From: an uncultured Moraxella sp.
GTDB lineage: Bacteria; Pseudomonadota; Gammaproteobacteria; Pseudomonadales; Moraxellaceae
DNA: 13,327 nucleotides
Direction of reading: 5' to 3'
Assembly: GCA_937975585.1 (NCBI GenBank)
Contig: CALJUC010000016.1
Span: 1 to 13,327 of the forward strand
Shown: positions 7,581 through 13,327 of the stretch, piece after piece
Layout of the letters: every line of letters begins with the position of its first letter
How positions within the stretch are numbered: position 1 is the stretch's first letter
Made by a program: the position numbers and the translations under genes
The notes under the pieces: generated by a model
Seen by the model: only the letters and a program-made list of their open reading frames with translations
The model's database searches: none
Told to the model about the DNA's origin: nothing

Positions 7581-7757
7581 ATAAAAAAATTCCAAAAAAT
7601 ACATTCTGTCGGTCATAAAACCGTACAACCGCGAGCTACTTTACCGGAAATTAACCATTCTTGCTATGGGCGACTGCAATTTACTTCTCTAATGGGCCGA
7701 CCGTTAATAAATTAAAGACGATACCTGAAAATTCCAATGCCCTTAAATACACCCTTT

Positions 7758-7786
7758 CTTATATTAAAGTCATTCTATGAGAACAA
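7758..7786 (-). promoter_or_regulatory. Predicted sigma70-type promoter of the five-gene operon
   Basis: On the minus strand TTGTTC (7786-7781) and TATAAG (7763-7758) are separated by exactly 17 nt. The -10 matches 5 of 6 consensus bases and the -35 matches 3 of 6. Transcription would start near 7751, leaving an untranslated leader of about 170 nt before the ATP-grasp start. No other pair of comparable quality was seen closer to the gene. Confidence 0.45.
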
Positions 7787-7816
7787 CTTTACTGCTAAAC
7801 AATCCATTTCATTCAA

Positions 7817-7951
7817 TCAATCCGTATTAAAAACCACACATAAGTGGGTTTGATGTATGGCTGACCACAGTGTCGGATAGTCTTTTTGTGAATCGATGAG
7901 TAGTTCGACGGCTCGAGTTTTAATTTCAGTTGAGTATTGTTTGTTTTTCAT
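7817..7951 (-). pseudogene. Truncated IS3-family transposase OrfA (N-terminal fragment)
   Basis: Starting at ATG 7951 the minus strand encodes 44 residues and a stop. The first ~32 (MKNKQYSTEIKTRAVELL... to DYPTLWSAI) look like the helix-turn-helix N-terminus of IS3-family OrfA proteins, which carry patterns such as YS.E.K.RAV.L...Q.DYP..W.AI. After about residue 32 the similarity ends abruptly (HQTHLCVV...), near 7855, and the frame closes soon after. The rest of OrfA and all of OrfB are missing, so no functional transposase is made. The family call rests on recalled sequence patterns, not on a search. Confidence 0.65.
7829..7851 (-). terminator. Weak terminator-like hairpin at the inner edge of the IS remnant
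   Basis: Read on the minus strand, AAACCCAC pairs with GTGTGGTTT (one bulged T) around a 4-nt loop, and the right arm runs into TTTTT. It lies just downstream of the broken transposase reading frame and upstream of the operon promoter, so it could block read-through into the operon. The stem is short and the call is tentative. Confidence 0.3.
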
Positions 7952-8001
7952 AAGAGTATTGTCTCAGAGTTTTAGGTCGCCGACAATCTCGGTACGGTTC
8001 A
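7855..8001 (-). mobile_element. Left-end remnant of an IS3-family insertion sequence
   Basis: Read on the minus strand, TGAACCGTACCGAG begins at 8001, 50 nt upstream of the OrfA start codon. TGA termini, and ends of the type TGAACCG.ACCG, are typical of the IS3 group, so this is probably the original terminal inverted repeat. The element runs left into the OrfA fragment and is cut off near 7855; no matching right-end repeat is visible between 7581 and 7855. It is a degenerate scar, about 150 bp, between the biosynthetic operon and cls. Confidence 0.6.
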
Positions 8002-8053
8002 CCATTAAAAGCGATACAACTTCACTAGTTAACTTATTGATAACCATACTTCT

Positions 8054-8081
8054 TAAGACCGCTGCTCCAGTAGTGGTCTTA
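8054..8081. repeat. Unexplained 12-bp-stem hairpin
   Basis: AAGACCGCTGCT and AGTAGTGGTCTT flank a CC centre. As plus-strand RNA all 12 positions pair (two as G-U), and an outer T/A adds one more. There is no T-tract on either side, so it is not a normal terminator. It lies about 145 bp upstream of the cls start and about 27 bp upstream of a smaller palindrome, and just outside the IS end. Its role is unknown: possible MITE or IS end, operator, or RNA structure. Confidence 0.5.
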
Positions 8082-8103
8082 TCCTTTCTGACACTCAACA
8101 AAC

Positions 8104-8118
8104 CTAGATAACATCTAG
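8104..8118. promoter_or_regulatory. Small palindrome (possible operator) upstream of cls
   Basis: CTAGATAACATCTAG is a 6-bp inverted repeat around AAC, about 40 bp upstream of the predicted cls promoter. The size and position would suit a dimeric regulator, but a 6-bp repeat can occur by chance and no second copy was seen. Confidence 0.2.
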
Positions 8119-8159
8119 CCAATCTGTCATACTTAAACCAAAAATGATATTTTAATAAA

Positions 8160-8187
8160 TTTATCAGTGACTTATTATTTCTATAAT
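8160..8187 (+). promoter_or_regulatory. Predicted promoter of cls
   Basis: A perfect -10 hexamer TATAAT at 8182-8187 is preceded after 16 nt by a weak -35, TTTATC (8160-8165), in AT-rich DNA. Transcription would start around 8194, about 30 nt before the preferred cls start. Confidence 0.45.
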
Positions 8188-8225
8188 TAAAAATAGCAAT
8201 AAGTAGTTTGGGGCGACTAGGGGAA

Positions 8226-9788
8226 ATGGAAAATTGGAATTGGTCAAAGATTACGTTTTATCTACATTATGGGATTGCGCTGTTCTTTCTGCTAAGAATT
8301 TTATGGCGTCAGCATAATCGTAGCGTTGCAGTTGCTTGGATCATGGTCGTATTCGCGCTACCACTTATGGGGGTATTGGCTTATATTTTGTTGGGTGAGG
8401 TCAATATTGGCCGTCAATATCTGCGCAGAAACCAACGCGCACAGCAGTTGTTTGATGATTTTGCCCAAAGTCGAAAATTGGATTTTAGCCGAGCCAGTCA
8501 AACACTCCCCTCTGAGTTTAAACAGTTAAGTCATCTAGCAGAAGTTGGTACAGGATTAGGGGTATATGACCAGCATACGCTGACATTATTGGATGATACG
8601 GAAAGTATATTTATCAGTTTATTAGCCGATATTGAACATGCCAAACATACGATTTTGCTAGAGTTTTATATTATTGAAGTGCAAGGTAGGGTAGAGCTTG
8701 TTATCGATGCTTTGATACACGCGGTAAATCGTGGCGTCGCTTGTCAGTTGCTGCTCGATAGCGTCGGTAGCCATGCGTTTTTACGCAGTAAACAGCGTGA
8801 GCGTATGGAGCGCGCGGGGATTCAGATTTACCAGTCCCTTTCTGTCAACCTGTTCACCACGCTTATCAAACGTTCTGATATCCGCAATCATCGCAAACTT
8901 GCCGTGTTTGATAACCAGTTTGGCTATATTGGTAGCTTTAACTTGGTGGATCCCAACTTTTTTAAGCAAAGTGCCAAGGTTGGTAAATGGATTGATATGA
9001 TGATTCGGGTTGAAAGCCAACAACCTGTGAGTGTCGTTCAGGGCATGAGCATGGTTGTCAGCGTTGATATTGGCGCCGAGCGGGTCAAAAGCCTGTCACG
9101 CTTTAGACAGTTTGTCATTAAGTTTAATGACCGCCGTGAAAGTATGCGTAACTGGTTTGGCAAGGATACGCCACCCTCAACCACGCCTTTAATGAATTTA
9201 AAAAAGATACAGCCTTACTTTCGCTACCCTTCAGTCAGTCATGTATCTGCACAGCTCATACCATCCGCCCCGGCTCTCGGTAGTAGTGTGGTTTACGAGA
9301 CCTTAATCAGTGCCATATTCATGGCTAAGCAACAAATCATTATTACCACGCCTTATTTTGTCCCTGATGACGGGCTGTTATTAGCGCTGGTGACCGCTGC
9401 AAAAAAAGGTGTCAATGTGGTTTTAAATATTCCGAAAACTCCTGATTCACGGTTGGTGCGATTTGCCTCAAGCGCCTATTTTGCGCCGTTGTTGGATGCC
9501 GGTGTCCAAATCGCGTTATTTGAGCGTGGCCTTTTACATACCAAACTGGTGGTAATTGATAACGCTTATGCGTTATTCGGCACAGTCAATATGGATATGC
9601 GTAGCTTTTTTATTAATTTAGAAGTGATGCTCGCTATTTATGATAAAACCATGGTCAGTCAGCTGATTACTTGTCAACGTGGCTATTTGGCTGACAGTGT
9701 GTGGGTTAATAAAGATTATGAGCAGCAGCGCACGTTTTTGGGTCGGACATTGGATAGGACGATTCGTTTATTAAGTCCGTTATTATAA
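8226..9788 (+). CDS. cls: Cardiolipin synthase (phospholipase D superfamily)
   Basis: This inner-membrane enzyme condenses two phosphatidylglycerol molecules to cardiolipin and glycerol. From ATG 8226 it has 520 residues. Two N-terminal membrane helices (about 8-27 and 33-57) are separated by a short basic loop, then follow two PLD catalytic motifs: HRKLAVFD (H222, K224, D229) with GSFN after it, and HTKLVVID (H438, K440, D445) with GTVN after it. All catalytic residues are present, and two helices plus two HKD motifs is the ClsA-type layout. The frame extends to a TTG at 8208. ATG 8226 is preferred because it gives a normal N-terminus, though the AGGGG at 8219-8223 is unusually close to it. 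It is probably transcribed from its own promoter at 8160-8187. Confidence 0.93.
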   Translation: MENWNWSKITFYLHYGIALFFLLRILWRQHNRSVAVAWIMVVFALPLMGVLAYILLGEVNIGRQYLRRNQRAQQLFDDFAQSRKLDFSRASQTLPSEFKQLSHLAEVGTGLGVYDQHTLTLLDDTESIFISLLADIEHAKHTILLEFYIIEVQGRVELVIDALIHAVNRGVACQLLLDSVGSHAFLRSKQRERMERAGIQIYQSLSVNLFTTLIKRSDIRNHRKLAVFDNQFGYIGSFNLVDPNFFKQSAKVGKWIDMMIRVESQQPVSVVQGMSMVVSVDIGAERVKSLSRFRQFVIKFNDRRESMRNWFGKDTPPSTTPLMNLKKIQPYFRYPSVSHVSAQLIPSAPALGSSVVYETLISAIFMAKQQIIITTPYFVPDDGLLLALVTAAKKGVNVVLNIPKTPDSRLVRFASSAYFAPLLDAGVQIALFERGLLHTKLVVIDNAYALFGTVNMDMRSFFINLEVMLAIYDKTMVSQLITCQRGYLADSVWVNKDYEQQRTFLGRTLDRTIRLLSPLL

Positions 9789-9890
9789 GTTAGCAAACGC
9801 TTATGATTACGACAAATTACCTTTTCTTTTGGCTGTTTAATGCTAAAGTGACGACATAAATAAGAATGTATATTAGTTAGGATTATTAGC

Positions 9891-11105
9891 ATGACAGGCA
9901 TTATTCAGTCTTTATTGGACACTGATTTATACAAATTCACCATGCTTCAAGTGGTGCTACATAAGTTTCCCCAGACCCATAGCGTGTATTTATTCCGTTG
10001 TCGTAACTTAGAAGATGCGGCTTATCCGTTGGCAGAATTACTTGATGAAGTGAACGCAGAATTAGATGCGTTATGTGAGCTACGCTTTAAAGCCGATGAG
10101 TTGCAGTATTTGCGTAATTTACGTTTTATAAAAAGTGACTTTGTCGATTATTTGGAGCTATTCCAACTCAAACGCCGCTTTATTGAAGCAAGTATAGATG
10201 ACGAAGGACGCTTGGCGATTCGTATCGAAGGGCCAATGATTCAGGCGATGATGTTTGAAATCTTTGTGTTAGCCATCGTCAATGAGTTGTATTTCAGACG
10301 ATTAGACCAAGCGGCCGCATTGCTCGAAGGGGAAAAACGCTTAGAACATAAAGTGGCGTTATTGCAAGAATATCGTGCGCAAACTGCCTCAGAAGACACG
10401 CCATTTTTGGTATCTGATTTTGGCACGCGCCGCCGTTATAGCTTTGCGTGGCAACGCCATGTGTTGGAGCGTTTAAACCAAGTGCCAGAGATTTTTCGTG
10501 GTACTAGCAACGTGTACTTTGCCAAAGAATTAGGCATTATCCCAATTGGGACGATGGCGCACGAGTTTTTGCAGGCTTTTCAAGCGCTAGATGTGCGTTT
10601 ACGTAATTTTCAAAAGGCCGCGTTGGAAACTTGGGTACAAGAATATCGCGGTGATTTGGGGATTGCCTTGACCGATGTAGTCGGCATGGATGCGTTCTTG
10701 CGTGATTTTGATTTGTATTTTGCCAAGTTATTTGATGGCTTGCGTCATGACAGTGGCGATCCCTATATTTGGGGCGAAAAAGCCTATGCGCATTATAAGA
10801 AACTCAAAATCAACCCAAAAAGCAAGATGTTAACCTTTAGTGATGGGTTAACGGTAGAAAAAGCTTGGGATTTATACCAGTACTTTAAAGATCGTATGCA
10901 AGTGAGCTTTGGTATCGGCACGAGTTTGACCAATGACATGGGGCAAACACCACTTAATATCGTGCTAAAACTGGTCGAGTGTAACGGCCAATCTGTTGCA
11001 AAAATCTCGGATAGCCCGGGTAAAACCATGACCGACAATGACACGTTTTTGGCGTATTTACGTCAAGTGTTTGATATTGAACCACCGAAAATCGAAACGC
11101 GATAG
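9891..11105 (+). CDS. pncB: Nicotinate phosphoribosyltransferase
   Basis: This cytosolic enzyme of NAD salvage converts nicotinate and PRPP, with ATP hydrolysis, to nicotinate mononucleotide. The 404 residues match the usual ~400 of enterobacterial PncB. Recognisable blocks are LLDTDLYKFTM near the start, SDFGTRRRYSF, FRGTSNVYFAKELGIIPIGTMAHEFLQAFQAL containing the conserved histidine H224 (phosphorylated in this family), ALTDVVGMDAFLRDF, GLRHDSGDPYIWGEKA, FGIGTSLTNDMG and LVECNGQSVAKISDSPGKT. AGGA lies 8 nt before ATG 9891. It follows cls on the same strand after 102 nt; no clear terminator or strong promoter is visible between them, so co-transcription is possible. It ends facing the receptor gene, with a shared terminator. 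Confidence 0.96.
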   Translation: MTGIIQSLLDTDLYKFTMLQVVLHKFPQTHSVYLFRCRNLEDAAYPLAELLDEVNAELDALCELRFKADELQYLRNLRFIKSDFVDYLELFQLKRRFIEASIDDEGRLAIRIEGPMIQAMMFEIFVLAIVNELYFRRLDQAAALLEGEKRLEHKVALLQEYRAQTASEDTPFLVSDFGTRRRYSFAWQRHVLERLNQVPEIFRGTSNVYFAKELGIIPIGTMAHEFLQAFQALDVRLRNFQKAALETWVQEYRGDLGIALTDVVGMDAFLRDFDLYFAKLFDGLRHDSGDPYIWGEKAYAHYKKLKINPKSKMLTFSDGLTVEKAWDLYQYFKDRMQVSFGIGTSLTNDMGQTPLNIVLKLVECNGQSVAKISDSPGKTMTDNDTFLAYLRQVFDIEPPKIETR

Positions 11106-11121
11106 GCATTTTATAATCGAT

Positions 11122-11160
11122 AAAAATGTGCCGCTATTTAAGCAATAACGGCACGTTTTT
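11122..11160. terminator. Bidirectional terminator between pncB and the receptor gene
   Basis: GTGCCGCTATT and AATAACGGCAC form an 11-bp stem with one mismatch around a 5-nt loop, flanked by an A5 run on the left and a T5 run on the right. It follows pncB by 16 nt and lies past the 3' end of the convergent receptor gene, so it can stop transcription from both sides. Confidence 0.8.
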
Positions 11161-11170
11161 ATTTCTACGC

Positions 11171-11212
11171 AAAACACGTATTGCGCTAGCGCTTTCGCTC
11201 AAACGCGTTTTA
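11171..11212 (-). terminator. Possible second terminator downstream of the receptor gene
   Basis: AAAACACGTATT and AAACGCGTTTT form an imperfect inverted repeat enclosing a 10-bp palindrome, GCGCTAGCGC. On the minus strand the hairpin would end in GTTTT directly after the receptor stop codon. The pairing is imperfect and the role uncertain. Confidence 0.3.
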
Positions 11213-13327
11213 TCAGAACTTGTGATTTAGACTGATAAAGTATGAGCGTCCTGCACCATACACAGGCGTACCCCAGTTACTGATACCCGTACCCAGTTCG
11301 CTATTCATCGACATGGTACGACCTTGTCCCATATACGCGCCGCCTAATGGTAGCGCGTATTTTTTGTCCAACACATTGTCGATACCGACCGTCATATTGG
11401 TGTTTTTCCAATCATAACCGGTGCTTAAGTTTAGTAGGCCATAGCCTGCGGTTTTGATTTCGTTACGTGGGGTAGACACGCGGTCTTTAGCACTCACGCC
11501 CACCCATTCAATGCGATTTTTCCAGCCATTTAGTTGGTGGTTCAATGCCAGTTTGGCGTTAAATGGCATGATGTTATACAGTGGACTATTGGTATCGGTG
11601 TTTTTACCATGCGTATAGTTCAGTGATGCCGTGGTATCAAACTCACCCCATTTAGTTGCACCCAGTTTTTTACTGGCGGCCAAATCCGCACCAAAGATGC
11701 GCGCGTCTTGATTGACATAGCGTAGTACATTGTATTGGTCTGGCGTGTTGGTCGCCTTCGGCTGATTGGTCACGTTGTCCCATTGTACCGCATCCACATA
11801 GTCATTGATTAGGCTAAAGTAAGGCGTAAGCTTGACGGCCCATTGGTCGTTTTTGTCACGTAGGTCAAAGGTTAGGGCGATTTTATTAGCGGTTTCTGGT
11901 TTTAGATTCGGATTACCAACGTAGCCATTGCCATCGCCCACCGTGTTGTTCATGCCCGCCATCATATTAGAGGTAGACCATGTATAGCGTTCATATAAGC
12001 TTGGGCTGCGTTGTTGTCGGCTAAGGCCTAGTTCAACGTCATTGGTGTCACTAAGTTGCCAACGGTTAATTAAGCTGACGTTCCAGTTATGGTCGGTCGT
12101 CGATAAGTCGCTGTTATTAAAGATGGCCGCATCACGGATTTGTTGGGCGGGCATGGTCATGGCACTGCCATTCACCGGTAGGGCAGTTGGTGCAGTGTCA
12201 GCATTATAACCATGCACAGGGTCGACTTGGGTTTTTAGGTTTTCGTAGCGCACACCAAATAGGCTCGTCCAGTCAGGTCGGACTTCAGTTTCCCATTCAC
12301 CATAAACGCTCATGCGTTCACGTTTGCCATTTTCGATATTTTGGAACGTATAAGGGAACATACCGCCACCCGAGGCTGGCCACCAATCATCTAATCTATA
12401 GTCTTGATACTCGGCACCCACACGCACGTTGGTTTTTTCGCTTAATTGACGTGCGGCTTTTAGATTGATACCGGTAGTTTCGCTTTGGCTATACATGGGC
12501 ATACCATTGGCACAGGCTTGGGTACCGATGGGCGAGCAAGGTTGACTGTTAAAGTTAATCGGGTCTGCTGTGGATGCCATCCCATACCAAAAGCGTTTAT
12601 CGCTGCCAAAGTCCATTAGGTGATCCACGGTTTCATGATAGACTTGCGCCTCTAGCGTCCCCCAAGCCAAATCACCTGAGTAACGTAAATTGTAGCGGTC
12701 AAGGCGGTTGTCTACCAAGTCCATACGTTGGTTCGGGTAAAGCTCTTCTGGGATATGTTGCCAGTTATAGCCTAACTGCCATAGATGGTTACCTTGGCGA
12801 TAGGCCAAGTCGAGTGATTGATTTTGGCTTTCAAAACTGGTTGAGGCTACTTCATCTTTGGCGATGGATTGACCAAGATTACCGGTGCCAGTATAGTTTT
12901 TAAAATCGCCACCGGCTTTGTAATTATCGGCTTGTGCCATACTGCCTTTGTAGGTGATACTGGCGTTTTGACTGGCTGCGGTGAGCGTGACATTGGCACC
13001 CACTTGGTCACCATTGCTACGATAATAGCCACCGATTTCTCCGGATGTTTCAATATTTTTCGCGCTCTTATTGGTTTGGCTGGTCTGGCTAACTGGCTTA
13101 GCGGCTGATTTTGATTGAGCTAAGGTCGATTGATTGTCTACAACGCCTTGCTTTTTTTTAGTATAAGCCGTGGTAGCTGTCGTATTAAGATTACTGTCAT
13201 TCGCTGGCATTACGCTTGATACTGGCGTGGCGCTATCATGTTGGTAGTCAATGCCGTCAGACGCTGAATTACTTACTTGAATTGGTGTGCGTCGTGGTTT
13301 GGCTTTTGGCGCAGGCTTGGCAAAAAC
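11213..13327 (-). CDS. TonB-dependent copper-receptor-type (OprC-like) outer-membrane protein, 5' end missing
   Basis: The frame is open to the right edge of the window, so the ATG at 13210 is internal and about 705 codons of a longer gene are present; signal peptide and most or all of the plug lie outside. The product is a TonB-gated beta-barrel ending in SYFISLNHKF*, with the C-terminal Phe needed for outer-membrane insertion. The block RSPSLYERYTWSTSN...VGDGNGYVGNPNLKPE is typical of the TonB-dependent copper receptor family. HLM in VDHLMDF (codons 12622-12614) matches the HxM half of the OprC copper site. Met-rich loops (MPMYSQ, MTMPAQQ, NMMAGMNN) also suit copper. Two cysteines in one loop (QPCSPIGTQACANG) may form a disulphide. 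Oddly, the ~95 codons from 13327 to about 13043 are rich in Lys, Pro, Ser, Thr, Asn and Gln and resemble neither plug nor barrel. Copper specificity is inferred. Confidence 0.85.
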   Translation of the reverse strand, partial: VFAKPAPKAKPRRTPIQVSNSASDGIDYQHDSATPVSSVMPANDSNLNTTATTAYTKKKQGVVDNQSTLAQSKSAAKPVSQTSQTNKSAKNIETSGEIGGYYRSNGDQVGANVTLTAASQNASITYKGSMAQADNYKAGGDFKNYTGTGNLGQSIAKDEVASTSFESQNQSLDLAYRQGNHLWQLGYNWQHIPEELYPNQRMDLVDNRLDRYNLRYSGDLAWGTLEAQVYHETVDHLMDFGSDKRFWYGMASTADPINFNSQPCSPIGTQACANGMPMYSQSETTGINLKAARQLSEKTNVRVGAEYQDYRLDDWWPASGGGMFPYTFQNIENGKRERMSVYGEWETEVRPDWTSLFGVRYENLKTQVDPVHGYNADTAPTALPVNGSAMTMPAQQIRDAAIFNNSDLSTTDHNWNVSLINRWQLSDTNDVELGLSRQQRSPSLYERYTWSTSNMMAGMNNTVGDGNGYVGNPNLKPETANKIALTFDLRDKNDQWAVKLTPYFSLINDYVDAVQWDNVTNQPKATNTPDQYNVLRYVNQDARIFGADLAASKKLGATKWGEFDTTASLNYTHGKNTDTNSPLYNIMPFNAKLALNHQLNGWKNRIEWVGVSAKDRVSTPRNEIKTAGYGLLNLSTGYDWKNTNMTVGIDNVLDKKYALPLGGAYMGQGRTMSMNSELGTGISNWGTPVYGAGRSYFISLNHKF

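Noticed and set aside
7629..7740. Possible small gene in the operon leader
   Set aside because: Only ORFs of fewer than ten codons were found on either strand; no protein or RNA family was recognised.
7896..8111. Plus-strand ORF of 71 codons
   Set aside because: It is antisense to the IS3 OrfA fragment and left terminal repeat, with no family resemblance.
13210..13210. ATG at 13210 as the start of the receptor gene
   Set aside because: The frame continues open to the window edge with plausible coding sequence, and a start here would exclude the signal peptide and plug.
1..13327. CRISPR array, tRNA, rRNA or a replication initiator
   Set aside because: No regularly spaced repeats, tRNA-like cloverleaf, rRNA segment or Rep protein was seen; iteron-like repeats are limited to the three palindromes.

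Overview
The window looks like DNA from a Gram-negative gammaproteobacterium, most likely Moraxellaceae (Moraxella/Faucicola/Psychrobacter-like). This is inferred from the overall protein character, moderately AT-rich intergenic DNA, an outer-membrane TonB-dependent receptor and proteobacterial-type PncB and Cls; no rRNA or other phylogenetic marker is present. Chromosome, chromid and large plasmid cannot be told apart from 13 kb.

Positions 1-2020 hold a ParA/ParB partition cassette, both genes on the minus strand and overlapping by 8 bp. It is bracketed by three copies of a 17-bp palindrome, TGTMGCAASTTGCKACA: two lie beyond the parB end and one lies upstream of parA. These are good candidates for the cognate centromere (parS); two of them sit inside longer A-tract/T-tract inverted repeats that also resemble terminators.

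Positions 2085-7580 hold a compact five-gene minus-strand operon: ATP-grasp ligase, PRTase with a TRSP domain, HAD phosphatase, PRTase with a PELOTA domain (often labelled StiP), and a CitE/HpcH-like C-C bond lyase. This is the enzyme set that comparative genomics has tied to tellurium-resistance (Ter) stress systems, where it is predicted to make an unidentified nucleoside-like metabolite. No TerD, TerC, TerB or TerY protein lies in the window, so here the biosynthetic module stands apart from its usual partners and next to a partition cassette. A promoter is predicted about 180 bp upstream of the first gene and a hairpin terminator follows the last gene.

Positions 7581-8225 are non-coding but structured. 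They contain the operon leader and promoter, a truncated left end of an IS3-family insertion sequence (terminal TGAACC at 8001, first ~32 residues of OrfA), an unexplained 12-bp-stem hairpin, a small palindrome and a promoter for the next gene. The IS scar marks the boundary between the module and ordinary housekeeping genes.

Positions 8226-11105 carry cls (cardiolipin synthase) and pncB (nicotinate phosphoribosyltransferase) on the plus strand. A bidirectional terminator separates pncB from a convergent, 5'-incomplete gene for a TonB-dependent copper-receptor-type (OprC-like) outer-membrane protein. That gene runs off the right edge and has an unusual low-complexity stretch before its beta-barrel.
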